Shown here in pieces: positions 50,808-59,456 of a stretch of DNA of 64,000 nucleotides. Both the position numbers and the translations under genes were made by a program. The DNA lies in NCBI GenBank assembly GCA_002412925.1, contig DHVZ01000033.1, positions 1-64,000 on the forward strand, in the 5' to 3' direction. Positions within the stretch are counted from its first letter, which is position 1. Every line of letters starts with the position of its first letter. The DNA is from Anaerolineales bacterium UBA5195. GTDB taxonomy: Bacteria; Chloroflexota; Anaerolineae; Anaerolineales; Villigracilaceae. A model generated the notes under the pieces. The model did not search any database and was not told the DNA's origin. It saw only the letters and a program-made list of their open reading frames with translations.

Positions 50808-52304
50808 TTACTTGCTTGGGTTATAGTAGTTATAAACCGCCTCGGAAATTTGGGCGATCATGCTGGAAATCGGCTCCCAGACTGCCTGGATCGGATGATA
50901 GACATAAATTGTCAGGACGTAGTTGCCCCCTGGCGTGTAAATAATCGCGGCGTCACTGAAGTTCTGGATGATTCCGCTCGTGCCGCTAATCCACCCGTGT
51001 TTGTGCGCGATTTGGGTGCCGTCAGGAATCCCGGCTTCGATGAGAACGCCGATTCTATCTCTTTTCAGGTATTCAATGATTTGCTGGCAGACAACCTGGT
51101 TCATCTTGGTTGGGAAAGCAGCCACGAGGCCACCGCCGCCGTTTTGGGCGCACTGGTAAAGATCGGTCAGCAATGCGCCGATATCTGATGAAGTGACCTG
51201 GTTATAGATATCCGGGTTCGCAGATACATCGGTGCGCAGGTTGGCCGGGGTATCGAATTTTTGCAATAGCGGGCATGGGTTTTCAGGGCTGCAAAAGTAC
51301 CCCCCGATGAAGGTGTTATTGAGGCCAAGGGCTTTCATATCCTCAGAAACGATCAGCGGGCCGCGCACACTGTCTATCCGATACATGAGTGCATCTGAAG
51401 CTGGATTTTCAGACTTGGTGATCATTTCCAGCACCAGGTCCTGCGTTGATTGATCCAGATCAGGCCCGAGGTGGTTGTAGGCGGAAATCAGGATTGGGAT
51501 TTTGATGGTGCTGGAGGCGGTAAAGGCAATATCCGGATCGACAGGAATGTCGCTATTCTGGTTGTAAGCAAAGTGCATCTCGTCGCCGGTTTGCAAGTCG
51601 CGCATGTAGATGCCCAACAATCCATCGAAGGGAGTCAGGTCCACGATTTGTTTGATCAAGATTTCCAGGTTTTTTAACTGGGGTCGTCCCGGGTTGGTGC
51701 GTTGCGAGGTCAGCGCAACCGTCCGGTTTGTCGGCGATCTGAGCGCATCTTCGATCAGCGCAACGGCGCGCTCCATATTCAATTCCTGGCCGGGTGAACC
51801 GGGCGCGAAAGTTGTTTTCCCGGGTTGGGGCGCAGCGGCGATGGCAGGTTGGTCGTACCGTGAAGCAATTTCTTCTTTGAGATAGACGCGCAAGCGGTCT
51901 TCATTCCATGTGGCGATGAGGGGAACATTGGTTGTCCCGGTCTGCCGGTTCCACAGGAAGTCCCAGAAACCGCCCCAAAACGATCTTCCGGTGCGCTGTA
52001 AATCGGCTGCGGCAAGCATCGACTCTGTGTCAATTTGAAAGCTTGCTACTGCCGGATCCATGTGAATATTTGCCCCGGCATACTGGAGTTCTATCGGGGT
52101 GTTGTAGGTTTGCAAGAGGCGCTGGGCTGCGGTTTGTGGATTGACATCGCCGACAGGTACCCCGGCAATCGTCATTCCTGCGGGATAACTGCCGCGTTCA
52201 CGCGAATAGGTTGTCAGCGCAATCATCGTCAAGACGATGGCGGCAGCGATAAAGATCAGCGAAACCCAGCGCAAGATGAAGGAAGTATCGCGAACGATTC
52301 TCAA
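50808..52304 (-). CDS. Class A beta-lactamase-like serine hydrolase with YoaR-type domain
   Basis: A 498-residue membrane-anchored protein with one N-terminal helix (about 13-33). Residues about 45-200 resemble a peptidoglycan-binding (PG_binding_4/YoaR) module (VGDVNPQTAAQRL, PIELQY, FAPGSPGQELNMERAV). Residues about 225-495 form a beta-lactamase-type domain with catalytic S-x-x-K as STIK (S265, K268), and KHGWISGTSG near 445 in place of the KTG box. Penicillin-recognising hydrolases of this kind may act on cell-wall peptides rather than antibiotics. It overlaps ctaA by 4 nt. Activity on beta-lactams cannot be inferred. Confidence 0.82.
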   Translation of the reverse strand: MRIVRDTSFILRWVSLIFIAAAIVLTMIALTTYSRERGSYPAGMTIAGVPVGDVNPQTAAQRLLQTYNTPIELQYAGANIHMDPAVASFQIDTESMLAAADLQRTGRSFWGGFWDFLWNRQTGTTNVPLIATWNEDRLRVYLKEEIASRYDQPAIAAAPQPGKTTFAPGSPGQELNMERAVALIEDALRSPTNRTVALTSQRTNPGRPQLKNLEILIKQIVDLTPFDGLLGIYMRDLQTGDEMHFAYNQNSDIPVDPDIAFTASSTIKIPILISAYNHLGPDLDQSTQDLVLEMITKSENPASDALMYRIDSVRGPLIVSEDMKALGLNNTFIGGYFCSPENPCPLLQKFDTPANLRTDVSANPDIYNQVTSSDIGALLTDLYQCAQNGGGGLVAAFPTKMNQVVCQQIIEYLKRDRIGVLIEAGIPDGTQIAHKHGWISGTSGIIQNFSDAAIIYTPGGNYVLTIYVYHPIQAVWEPISSMIAQISEAVYNYYNPSK

Positions 52305-53221
52305 ATTGCCTCGATTTGGTCTTCTAGGGAGAAAGTGTCTCCGGCCAGCAGGATATAGGATATCCAGATCAAATCAGCCAGGAGCAAGTGGACGAGCTGC
52401 ATCCAGACCGGCGCCAAAAGCAACACATTGGCGATCCCAGCGGCTGCCTGGATGACGATCAACGTACCAAGGAGAAGACCCAACTGTTTGCCTGTCCGGC
52501 TCTTGACTTGATCGAACAAGTACCTGACGAGGTAGAGCGCGTAAACCCCGGCGAGGACGGCAATGATCGGGTGGTAAATTCTTAATCGAACCAGGAAGTG
52601 CGCTCCCGGGGCGGATTGTTCTGCCAGGGTCTGGGTCAGCGAGGTTGACGGGAAGAGGGTATCCCCCAGGGCCGTGATGGCCCCGCTCATCCCAACGATT
52701 GCAATCCCTGCCAGGCCGATGGCAAACATCAGGGGCAAACCACCGCGATTTTTGAGCGTGACCCGCTTGCCACCCGATGCCCACCAGGCATTGAGCGCCA
52801 GGAAAGCCAGCAGGATAAATGTATTGAGCAGGTGCAGGGAGACTGCCACGGCACGAAAAATGGACGAGTTCTCTTCGACCAGTTTGAACAGCACCAGCCC
52901 AGCGCCGAGCAGCGCTTCGATAATGATGAAGATCGCTGCGCCAACGAACCCGATGCGCTGATGGCTGCCTTTGGGATAGTTGCGCAGCCCCCAGATGAGA
53001 AGCACCAGCACTAAAATCATGGCCCCGCCGCTCATCATGCGATGGGTGAATTCGATGACAGTCTGGATACGTTCTGCAGTAGGGATGATTGCGCCGTTGC
53101 AGCTTGGCCAGTGACTGCCGCATCCGGCTCCCGAGCCAGTCGCCCGCACAACGGCTCCCCACAGGATGACAAGCACGGTCCAGCCCAAGACGGTCCAGGA
53201 AAATTTGGCGAAACGATTCAT
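52301..53221 (-). CDS. ctaA: Heme A synthase (CtaA/COX15 family)
   Basis: A 306-residue protein with eight predicted helices arranged as two four-helix halves. The first external loop has the VRATGSGAGCGSHWPSCNG motif with the cysteine pair (about 33 and 40) of the Bacillus CtaA type. Conserved histidines lie in EFTHRMMSGG (helix 2), HLLNTF, RIYHPIIAVLAG and QLVHLLLADL, the heme ligands. It oxidises heme O to heme A for cytochrome c oxidase, implying aerobic respiration at least at low oxygen. The 4-nt overlap with the downstream serine hydrolase suggests one message. No cox genes are in the window. Confidence 0.92.
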   Translation of the reverse strand: MNRFAKFSWTVLGWTVLVILWGAVVRATGSGAGCGSHWPSCNGAIIPTAERIQTVIEFTHRMMSGGAMILVLVLLIWGLRNYPKGSHQRIGFVGAAIFIIIEALLGAGLVLFKLVEENSSIFRAVAVSLHLLNTFILLAFLALNAWWASGGKRVTLKNRGGLPLMFAIGLAGIAIVGMSGAITALGDTLFPSTSLTQTLAEQSAPGAHFLVRLRIYHPIIAVLAGVYALYLVRYLFDQVKSRTGKQLGLLLGTLIVIQAAAGIANVLLLAPVWMQLVHLLLADLIWISYILLAGDTFSLEDQIEAI

Positions 53222-53280
53222 TTTTCACCTGGTTGTGGTGTCAGGGATTGTTTATTCATGAGACGCACAAAAGTATAACA

Positions 53281-53336
53281 TATTCAGTATTTCGTGAAAA
53301 TTGGCTTCTCTGAGATGTTTCGTGAACTGCTGAGAT
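53281..53336 (-). repeat. Interspersed repeat, copy 3 (carries a promoter for ctaA)
   Basis: On the minus strand it reads CTCAGCAGTTCACGAAACAT, then about 18 nt, then TTTTCACGAAATACTGAATA. The two ends are complementary (TCAGCAGTTCACGAAA and TTTCGTGAAATACTGA). It lacks the CACCCAAAATCG centre of copies 1 and 2. A TATACT lies 17 nt after TTTTCA, so the repeat end may supply the -35 of the ctaA promoter. Confidence 0.55.
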
Positions 53337-53422
53337 TAGAATTTTCAAACTTTGAATTTGGATGTTAGAATGAGGATGTCTCGCAATCCTTAGCCTGACT
53401 TCAAACCACAACAGAGGTCCTT

Positions 53423-54385
53423 ATGTTCCGTTCTTTCCTGATTTACCTTTCCAAAGCAGGTTGGGCTCAACAATTGGTTACTGGCTGGAGTCTCGCCTGG
53501 AAGGTTGCCTCGCGGTTCATCGCTGGTACGACGATTGAGTCTGCTATCCAGGCGGTGAGAAGCCTGAATGCGAAGGGTATCAACGCAACTCTTGACCAAC
53601 TCGGAGAACATACCACCACCGCTGATGAAGCCAACGGCGCCGCAGACGGGATTATCGCCGTGCTGGATGCCATCCAGCAGGCGGGGGTGCGCTCGAATGT
53701 ATCGATCAAGCTGACGCAGATCGGGATGGGCATGGACGATGAAGTCTGCCGGGAAAATCTATCCCGTATCCTGGAAAGCGCCAAGAAGCATGGCAATTTC
53801 GTCCGCATCGATATTGAAGATACACCCTATACCGATCAAACAATAAATTTCTTCCACGAGATGCTTGAACAGGGATTCACCGTTAAGACGGTGGGCATGG
53901 CTGTTCAATCGTATCTCTATCGCGCCGAAGCCGACACGCGCAAACTGACCGAGATTGGCACAACTTTCCGTCTGGTTAAAGGCGCTTACAAGGAACCTCC
54001 CGAACTGGCTTACCCTAAAAAAACCGACGTGGATGCCAACTATGACACGCTAACCTCAATCCTGATCGACGCTTCGCTGGCCCACAAAACGGAACTCAGT
54101 CAGGACGGGCGCATACCGCCCATCCCGGCAATTGCTTCGCACGACGAGAAACGGATTGCCTTTGCCAAATCCTATGCAGAGAAAGTCGGCCTGCCGAAAA
54201 GCGGCGTTGAATTCCAGATGTTGTATGGCATCCGCCGTGATTTACAGGAAGAACTCTGCAAGGAGGGCTACCCGGTGCGGGTTTATGTCCCGTTCGGCAC
54301 GCATTGGTATCCGTACTTTATGCGGCGTCTGGCCGAACGCCCGGCGAATATCTGGTTCTTTGTTTCGAATTTTTTCAGGAAATAA
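53423..54385 (+). CDS. Proline dehydrogenase (PRODH)
   Basis: A 320-residue monofunctional flavoenzyme that oxidises proline to pyrroline-5-carboxylate and delivers electrons to quinone. Barrel signatures are RFIAGTTIESAI, TLDQLGEHTTT, VSIKLTQIGMGMD, VRIDIEDTPYTDQT (substrate/FAD region), RLVKGAYKEPPELAYP, ASHDEKRI and FQMLYGIRRDLQEELCKEG with the C-terminal YVPFGTHWYPYFMRRLAERPANI that closes on the substrate. It matches the short (about 300 residues) type of Deinococcus/Firmicutes. No P5C dehydrogenase adjoins it. TTCAAA and TAGAAT spaced by 16 nt at 53345-53372 may be the promoter. Confidence 0.93.
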   Translation: MFRSFLIYLSKAGWAQQLVTGWSLAWKVASRFIAGTTIESAIQAVRSLNAKGINATLDQLGEHTTTADEANGAADGIIAVLDAIQQAGVRSNVSIKLTQIGMGMDDEVCRENLSRILESAKKHGNFVRIDIEDTPYTDQTINFFHEMLEQGFTVKTVGMAVQSYLYRAEADTRKLTEIGTTFRLVKGAYKEPPELAYPKKTDVDANYDTLTSILIDASLAHKTELSQDGRIPPIPAIASHDEKRIAFAKSYAEKVGLPKSGVEFQMLYGIRRDLQEELCKEGYPVRVYVPFGTHWYPYFMRRLAERPANIWFFVSNFFRK

Positions 54386-54479
54386 CCTCTTTTGGCGATT
54401 ATCTGCAGCGGCGAAGCCTCATCCCGGGTTTCATGGGGGCTGCTTCGCCCCTATAATGTTTTTGTGGCAAAATAGACAC

Positions 54480-55226
54480 ATGCCAGAATCTTTCCCTCTT
54501 GCCCTCGTTACCGGCGCCGCCCATCGACTTGGTAAAGCTTTTGCCCTATCACTGGCTCGCCAGGGATACGCGCTGGCGTTACACTATAATTCCTCTGGCG
54601 CTGAAGCCTCAGCGGCCGCTGACGAAATTCGCGCGCTGGGTTTCCCCGCCTTTCTCTTTCAAGCTGATTTGGCACAAGAATCCCAAATTCATAGTTTATT
54701 TGAATCTATAGACGATACTCTTGCTCACCACTCAGCCCTGCTTTCCCGTTTCTCTGTTCTCGTCAATTCTGCGGCGATCATGCCTCGCGCCGATGCGCGG
54801 ACAATTTCTGCCAACGATTTTGATGCCGCCCTCGATCTCAACTTACGCGCCCCCTTCCTGCTGGCGCAGCGGGCTTATAGGCGGATGGAAGCTGGCGGCC
54901 TGATCGTCAACATTTCTGACATTGCCGCTCAAAAAACCTGGACAGGTTTCCCTGCCTATACCGTCAGCAAAGCCGGGCTGGAGGCGCTCACAAAGATCCA
55001 GGCGCGCGCATTCGCCCCGAAAGTGCGTGTTAATGCAATTGCCCCTGGCCTCGTCCTCACTTCTGGCAATCTTCCTTCCGAAGAGTGGGAGCGGCTGGTC
55101 AAACGGCTGCCCATCCCTCGCCCTGCAAGCCTCGGCGAAATCACTTCCACGCTGGAATTCTTACTCAAAAACGAGTATATTACCGGTCAGACCATCGTTG
55201 TCGATGGCGGTTATTCGTTGTTATGA
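54480..55226 (+). CDS. SDR oxidoreductase, pteridine-reductase-like
   Basis: A 248-residue classical short-chain dehydrogenase from the ATG at 54480. The cofactor motif TGAAHRLGKA is at 11-20, with H-Y-N-S after strand 2, a pattern typical of NADPH-dependent FolM/PTR1 pteridine reductases. Catalytic S is in VNISDIAAQ, Y160 and K164 in YTVSK, followed by NAIAPGLVL. Pteridine or 3-oxoacyl reduction are both possible. TATAAT lies 22 nt before the ATG, giving a short leader. It heads a four-gene plus-strand set (SDR, DinB, UbiA-like, MoeA); a pteridine role would suit the neighbouring molybdopterin gene but is not shown. Confidence 0.82.
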   Translation: MPESFPLALVTGAAHRLGKAFALSLARQGYALALHYNSSGAEASAAADEIRALGFPAFLFQADLAQESQIHSLFESIDDTLAHHSALLSRFSVLVNSAAIMPRADARTISANDFDAALDLNLRAPFLLAQRAYRRMEAGGLIVNISDIAAQKTWTGFPAYTVSKAGLEALTKIQARAFAPKVRVNAIAPGLVLTSGNLPSEEWERLVKRLPIPRPASLGEITSTLEFLLKNEYITGQTIVVDGGYSLL

Positions 55227-55280
55227 GAGATGGTCGAGTAACCCTGAGTGTTCACCGAAGGGTAAACTGTGGAGAACCCC

Positions 55281-55751
55281 ATGCCTGAAACCCCCACCTT
55301 CCTCGCCGAGCGTCTGAAAACTGAGGGCGAGAAAACTGCCGCCTTCTTTGCCTCCTTGACTGCCGAACAATGGACTGCCGAAGTCTATACCGAAGGCGAG
55401 ACCTGGGCTGTTCGTAATGTGCTGGCCCATTATGTCACTGCCGAAAAAGGTTTTATCCAAATCTTCGCCAACATCCAGGCTGGCGGTTCTGGCGCTCCCG
55501 ATGATTTCGACATCGACCGCTATAATGCCAGCCAACAGGAAAAGACTCGGGAACTCACGCCTGCCGAACTGCTTGAACAATTTATCGCGGTCCGCGCCGA
55601 AATGACTGCCTGGGTCGTCAGGTTAAACGAAGCCGACCTCGAAAAGCGGGGCCGGCATCCATTCTTGGGCCAGGCGACTCTCGCAGAAATGGTCAAGATG
55701 GTCTACCGGCACAATCAAATCCATTTACGTGACTTGCGCAAAATTCTATGA
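55281..55751 (+). CDS. DinB-family four-helix protein
   Basis: A 156-residue DinB-like protein from the ATG at 55281; an in-frame GTG four codons earlier is less likely. The four-helix pattern includes GETWAVRNVLAHYVTAEK (first metal histidine at about 48) and YRHNQIHLRDLRK at the end (two histidines), as in the DinB/YfiT metal-binding triad. Family members are thiol-dependent transferases or hydrolases of mostly unknown substrate. Its stop overlaps the next ATG as ATGA, so it is coupled with the UbiA-like gene. Confidence 0.85.
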   Translation: MPETPTFLAERLKTEGEKTAAFFASLTAEQWTAEVYTEGETWAVRNVLAHYVTAEKGFIQIFANIQAGGSGAPDDFDIDRYNASQQEKTRELTPAELLEQFIAVRAEMTAWVVRLNEADLEKRGRHPFLGQATLAEMVKMVYRHNQIHLRDLRKIL

Positions 55752-56629
55752 ATCAAATTCGCCACCTCGTTCGGCTGGCCCGCCCCATCCAATTGCTGCT
55801 CGCCTTGCTCACGTACGGCCTCGGTCTCGGCCTGGCACGTTACTTGGGGGCCACACTTTTGCCTGAGCCGCAGTATTTGGGCGGCATCATCGTTCTTTTC
55901 TTGCTGGCTGCTTCCAGTCTGTTAACGGAATATTTTCGGCCTTTCAACGAGCCAATAATTCCTGGCGAAATTCCCAGGGAGCGCGAGGAATTGCGTTCGC
56001 TGCTGCTCGTTGTCAGCCTGACGTTCCTGGCGGTGGCCGGGATCCTGATCTTCCTGCTCCAGCGCGGCGGTTTTTTGCGCGTTGACACTTCCCTGCTTTT
56101 GGCCGGATTTGTCTTGCTGGCGCTGTCCAATGCTGTTCCGCCTCTGCGTCTGGTTAATCGCGGCCTGGGCGAACTCTCCCTCGCCATTCTGATTGCCAGC
56201 CTGACACCCAGCCTCGCCTTTTTGCTTCACGCGCATGATCTCCACCGCCTGCTGACACTTTTTACGTTTCCCATCTTCCTGGTTGCGCTTTCCTACTTCA
56301 TCGCCGTCAACTTTTCCGCTTATGCCGACGACCTGAGATACGAACGCCGCAGCCTTTTAATCAGTCTTGGCTGGCAGCGCGCTGTGCCAATCCACAACTC
56401 CCTCTTGGTGATAGCTTTTCTTTTCCTGGCAGCCATCCCTTTTTTGGGCGTGCCCTTTGGTCTGATCTGGCCCGCATTACTTACCCTGCCATTGGCTGCT
56501 TATCAGATCTTTACCTTACGAAACATCGCGGAGGGTGCCAAACCGCTTTGGCCCGCTTTTATCGCTACTGCGACTTCCGTCTTCGGTTTGACTGCCTACT
56601 TGATCACCCTCGCCTTCTGGCTGCGCTGA
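55748..56629 (+). CDS. UbiA-superfamily membrane protein with a degenerate first Asp motif
   Basis: A 293-residue protein with about nine hydrophobic segments. The pattern ARPIQLLLALLTYGLG at the start and NRGLGELSLAI are UbiA-like. Where active enzymes carry NDxxD, this protein reads TEYFRPFNEP, so the first prenyl-diphosphate magnesium motif is altered. The second site reads YADDLRYERRSLLISLG, keeping acidic residues and the trailing R..L..LG. It may therefore be a diverged prenyltransferase with unusual substrate or an inactive relative. Coupled to DinB upstream and 22 nt from moeA downstream. The specific reaction is unknown. Confidence 0.72.
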   Translation: MNQIRHLVRLARPIQLLLALLTYGLGLGLARYLGATLLPEPQYLGGIIVLFLLAASSLLTEYFRPFNEPIIPGEIPREREELRSLLLVVSLTFLAVAGILIFLLQRGGFLRVDTSLLLAGFVLLALSNAVPPLRLVNRGLGELSLAILIASLTPSLAFLLHAHDLHRLLTLFTFPIFLVALSYFIAVNFSAYADDLRYERRSLLISLGWQRAVPIHNSLLVIAFLFLAAIPFLGVPFGLIWPALLTLPLAAYQIFTLRNIAEGAKPLWPAFIATATSVFGLTAYLITLAFWLR

Positions 56630-56651
56630 TTTTGGCTTTTGACCTAACCCC

Positions 56652-57932
56652 ATGCCTGAATTCCTGACTCTTTTGCCGCCTGACGAAGCCCGGGCCTTGC
56701 TGCTTGCCACACTTCCCGCCCCGACGCCTGCCTCGCAGGCCAGCGGGACAGATTCTGCCCTCGGCCGTGTGACTGCCGAGGATGTGGTTGCGCCGCATCC
56801 GCTCCCGGCCTTTCCCCGCTCGACGGTGGATGGCTACGCCGTCCGCGCTCGCGACACTTACGGAGCCAGCGACACGCTGCCAGGTTATCTGACCCTTGTT
56901 GGCGAGGTCCCGATGGGCGCGGCTCCCGCGCTGACAATCGGTTCCGCGCAATGCGCTTTGATCCATACCGGCGGGATGCTGCCTCCTGGCGCGGATGCCG
57001 TGGTTATGCTGGAATACACCCAACCCGCCCGCGCCGGTGAGATCGAAATCCAGCGCGCCGTGGCGGAGGGGGAGAACGTCATCCGTATTGGCGAGGATGT
57101 GGCCGAGGCGCAGGTGGTCATCTCAAGAGGAACTCGCCTGCGTCCCGCCGAAATCGGTGGTTTGATGGCCCTGGGCATATCCGGGTTGCGGGTAGCCAAA
57201 AGGGTAAAAATTGGATTGATTTCATCTGGCGACGAAGTTGTCCCGCCTGGGCAAACCCCGCAGCCTGGACAAGTTCGCGATGTCAATTCTTACACTCTCG
57301 CGGCGCTGGTGACCCAATCGGGCGGGGAGCCGGTGCTCTATGGCATCGTCTCTGACAGTTTTGACACTCTGAAGACGACAGCGATGAAAGCCCTGAACGA
57401 GTGTGATTTGGTTGTGATTACTGCCGGTTCCTCTGCCAGCACCCGTGACATGACTGCTGAGGTGATTGCCGCCCTCGGCGCGCCCGGTGTTTTAGTTCAT
57501 GGCATCAACACCCGCCCTGGTAAACCGACCATTCTGGGGGTCTGCAATGGCAAGGCCGTGATTGGCCTGCCCGGCAACCCGGTTAGCGCGCTGGTCAATG
57601 GCTATTTATTTGTTGTGCCGGTGATTGAGAAACTGCTGGGAATCCCCGCTGGCAAGCCAAAGCCTTCGGTGAAAGCCAAATTGACAGTTAATCTGGCTTC
57701 GCAGGCCGGCCGCGAAGACTGGCAACCCGTCCGTCTAACTCCCCTCTCCCCGCAGGGGAGAGGGGCCGGGGGTGAGGGGGAAAAAGTTGATAGGGGCTGG
57801 CTGGCGGAACCCATCTTCGGCAAATCCAACCTGATTTTCAGCCTCGCCGCCGCTGATGGCTTGGTCAAAATCCCGTCTGACGCCACCGGCTTGAGCGCCG
57901 GGGAAATTGTCGAAGTCTTTTTAATGCCCTGA
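56652..57932 (+). CDS. moeA: MoeA molybdopterin molybdenumtransferase
   Basis: A 426-residue MoeA. The N-terminal domain holds PLPAFPRSTVDGYAVRA and PMGAAPALTIGSAQCALIHTGGMLPPGADAVVM. The central MogA-like domain holds KIGLISSGDEVVPP, RDVNSYTLAAL and TAGSSASTRDMTAE, and NTRPGKPTILG with GLPGNPVSA. The C-terminal domain closes with VKIPSDATGLSAGEIVEVFL. It inserts molybdate into adenylylated molybdopterin to make Moco. Residues about 363-378 (PLSPQGRGAGGEGEK) in the C-terminal domain derive from an in-frame REP-like repeat. It is convergent with the molybdate-transport genes, 14 nt from modB. Confidence 0.94.
   Translation: MPEFLTLLPPDEARALLLATLPAPTPASQASGTDSALGRVTAEDVVAPHPLPAFPRSTVDGYAVRARDTYGASDTLPGYLTLVGEVPMGAAPALTIGSAQCALIHTGGMLPPGADAVVMLEYTQPARAGEIEIQRAVAEGENVIRIGEDVAEAQVVISRGTRLRPAEIGGLMALGISGLRVAKRVKIGLISSGDEVVPPGQTPQPGQVRDVNSYTLAALVTQSGGEPVLYGIVSDSFDTLKTTAMKALNECDLVVITAGSSASTRDMTAEVIAALGAPGVLVHGINTRPGKPTILGVCNGKAVIGLPGNPVSALVNGYLFVVPVIEKLLGIPAGKPKPSVKAKLTVNLASQAGREDWQPVRLTPLSPQGRGAGGEGEKVDRGWLAEPIFGKSNLIFSLAAADGLVKIPSDATGLSAGEIVEVFLMP
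57741..57780. repeat. REP-like hairpin inside moeA
   Basis: CCCCTCTCCCC and GGGGAGAGGGG form a perfect 11-bp stem around GCA, followed by CCGGGGGTGAGGGGG. The element is in frame. Confidence 0.8.
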
Positions 57933-57946
57933 TGACCGCGTTTCAA

Positions 57947-58597
57947 CTAAGAATCGACCTTTTGGCGTAATTTCATCGCCAGAAAGAGCATCCCGAAAGC
58001 TATGAAAGAAAGCAGCAGCGCGTATTCGTTTGCGCGCGTCATGTCGTTGGCTTGTGTGGCATCATAAATTGCCATGGCGATGGTTTGTGTGCGCCCGGGG
58101 ATGTTTCCTGCAATCATCAGCGTTGCGCCAAAATCGCCCATGGCTCGCAAAAACCCCAGAATGGCACCGGCGAGAATTCCCCTCCAGGCCAGCGGCAGGC
58201 TCACGAACAGGAAAACTTGCCATTCAGCAGCCCCGTCCACGCGCGCTGCATCCTTAACCTGGTGTCCTACATCACCGAGACTGGCCTGGACAGCCTGAGT
58301 GACCAGGGGTAGGGCGGTGATGGTTGCCGCCAAAATTGCTCCCTGCACAGAAAAGACAAAGCGAAACCCGAACCACTGTTCGATGACCGGGCCCAGGCCG
58401 CGTTGTCCCAATAGAACTAGCAAGTAATAGCCCAGCAGGGTGGGCGGCAGGATCAGGGGGGTAATTACCAGCGCCTCGACCATCCATTTTCTGGGGGAGC
58501 GGGATTGAACCAAACCCCAGGCGATGATCGTACCGATGATGAGTGCAATTGCTCCTGCCCAGGCCGCCACCCAAATTGACAATAAAAAAGGGTGCAA
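57947..58597 (-). CDS. modB: Molybdate ABC transporter permease ModB
   Basis: A 216-residue inner-membrane permease with five to six hydrophobic segments and the cytoplasmic EAA loop AARVDGAAEWQVFLFVSLPLAWRGI that contacts the ATPase. Near the N-terminus LIIGTIIAWGLVQSRSPRK and TPLILPPTLLGYYLLVLLG are typical of ModB/CysT proteins; GRTQTIAMAIYDA near residue 170 is strongly ModB-like. It starts 12 nt after modA. No ModC ATPase gene is present downstream or elsewhere in the window, so the ATPase must be encoded elsewhere. Confidence 0.92.
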   Translation of the reverse strand: MHPFLLSIWVAAWAGAIALIIGTIIAWGLVQSRSPRKWMVEALVITPLILPPTLLGYYLLVLLGQRGLGPVIEQWFGFRFVFSVQGAILAATITALPLVTQAVQASLGDVGHQVKDAARVDGAAEWQVFLFVSLPLAWRGILAGAILGFLRAMGDFGATLMIAGNIPGRTQTIAMAIYDATQANDMTRANEYALLLSFIAFGMLFLAMKLRQKVDS

Positions 58598-58608
58598 AAT
58601 ACACCTCG

Positions 58609-59430
58609 CTATGGTGCGGATTGGACAATTGTTTCTCCGGGCAAGACAAATCCATATTTGCGCATGATTGGGCGTCCGATTTCCCCGTTGATAAAGGCTG
58701 CAAACTGGCGCGTAATGTCTTGATGCGGGGAGCCAGAAACCACACCCAGTGCCTGATCGATGGGTTGATGGAAAGTGTCATCAATCAAAGTCCAGGTAAT
58801 TTCTGGCACATCGGCCACCGAGAGCGAGACAATGCCTGCTTCGGCATCGCCAGTCTGAACATATTGGAGTGCCTGGCGAATGTTTTCTCCAAAAACCACT
58901 TTATCTTTGAGCGCCTCCCATAGCCCCAATTTTTCGAAGGCCTGTTTGGCGGCCAGACCGTAAGGCGCATGTTCCGGGTTGGCAATGGCGATATGTTTAA
59001 TCTTGGGGGAGAGCAGATCGTTCAGTGTTGTTGCCGAAACTCCAGAAAGCCGGTTGACTGCCAGGACGATCCTTCCACGCGCATACAATTCAATGCTTTT
59101 GGGAAGAATGCGGTTTTTCATTGCCAGCTCATCAACATAGGAACGATTGGCAGCGGCAAAAAGGTCATAGGGTGCGCCATTCTCAATCTGTTGGGCCAAC
59201 TGACCGGTTGAGCCAAAAATCAGGGTAACCTTGTTCCCGGTCTGCTGTTCAAAATTCGCGGCAATTTCGGTGAATGCAAACTGCAAATCCGCCGCAGCCG
59301 CAACTTGAATTTCCACAGACGCCGAAGCTTCCGGAACAGCGGGAGAAGTGAGTTTTTCTATTGGCGCGGCTGTTTGCGTTGGATTGCAAGCAACCAGGAA
59401 AGCAATGAATATTACCCAAAAGGGTTTCAT
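58609..59430 (-). CDS. modA: Molybdate-binding lipoprotein ModA
   Basis: A 273-residue substrate-binding protein from the ATG at 59428-59430; an earlier in-frame ATG at 59484 overlaps padR. The signal peptide ends in a lipobox (FLVAC, Cys at about 14), so it is membrane-tethered. The mature protein shows the ModA pattern: VAAAADLQFAFTEIAANFEQQTG, IFGSTGQLAQQIENGAPYDLFAAANRSYVDEL, and ANPEHAPYGLAAKQAF with VQTGDAEAGIVSLS. It captures molybdate or tungstate for ModB. padR lies 26 nt upstream and is probably in the same transcript. Confidence 0.93.
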   Translation of the reverse strand: MKPFWVIFIAFLVACNPTQTAAPIEKLTSPAVPEASASVEIQVAAAADLQFAFTEIAANFEQQTGNKVTLIFGSTGQLAQQIENGAPYDLFAAANRSYVDELAMKNRILPKSIELYARGRIVLAVNRLSGVSATTLNDLLSPKIKHIAIANPEHAPYGLAAKQAFEKLGLWEALKDKVVFGENIRQALQYVQTGDAEAGIVSLSVADVPEITWTLIDDTFHQPIDQALGVVSGSPHQDITRQFAAFINGEIGRPIMRKYGFVLPGETIVQSAP

Positions 59431-59456
59431 GCGTTCGGTACTCCTATGGATGGAAT

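Noticed and set aside
50502..51188. 228-codon plus-strand frame from 50502
   Set aside because: Its first part is repeat sequence and its second part is antisense to the serine hydrolase.
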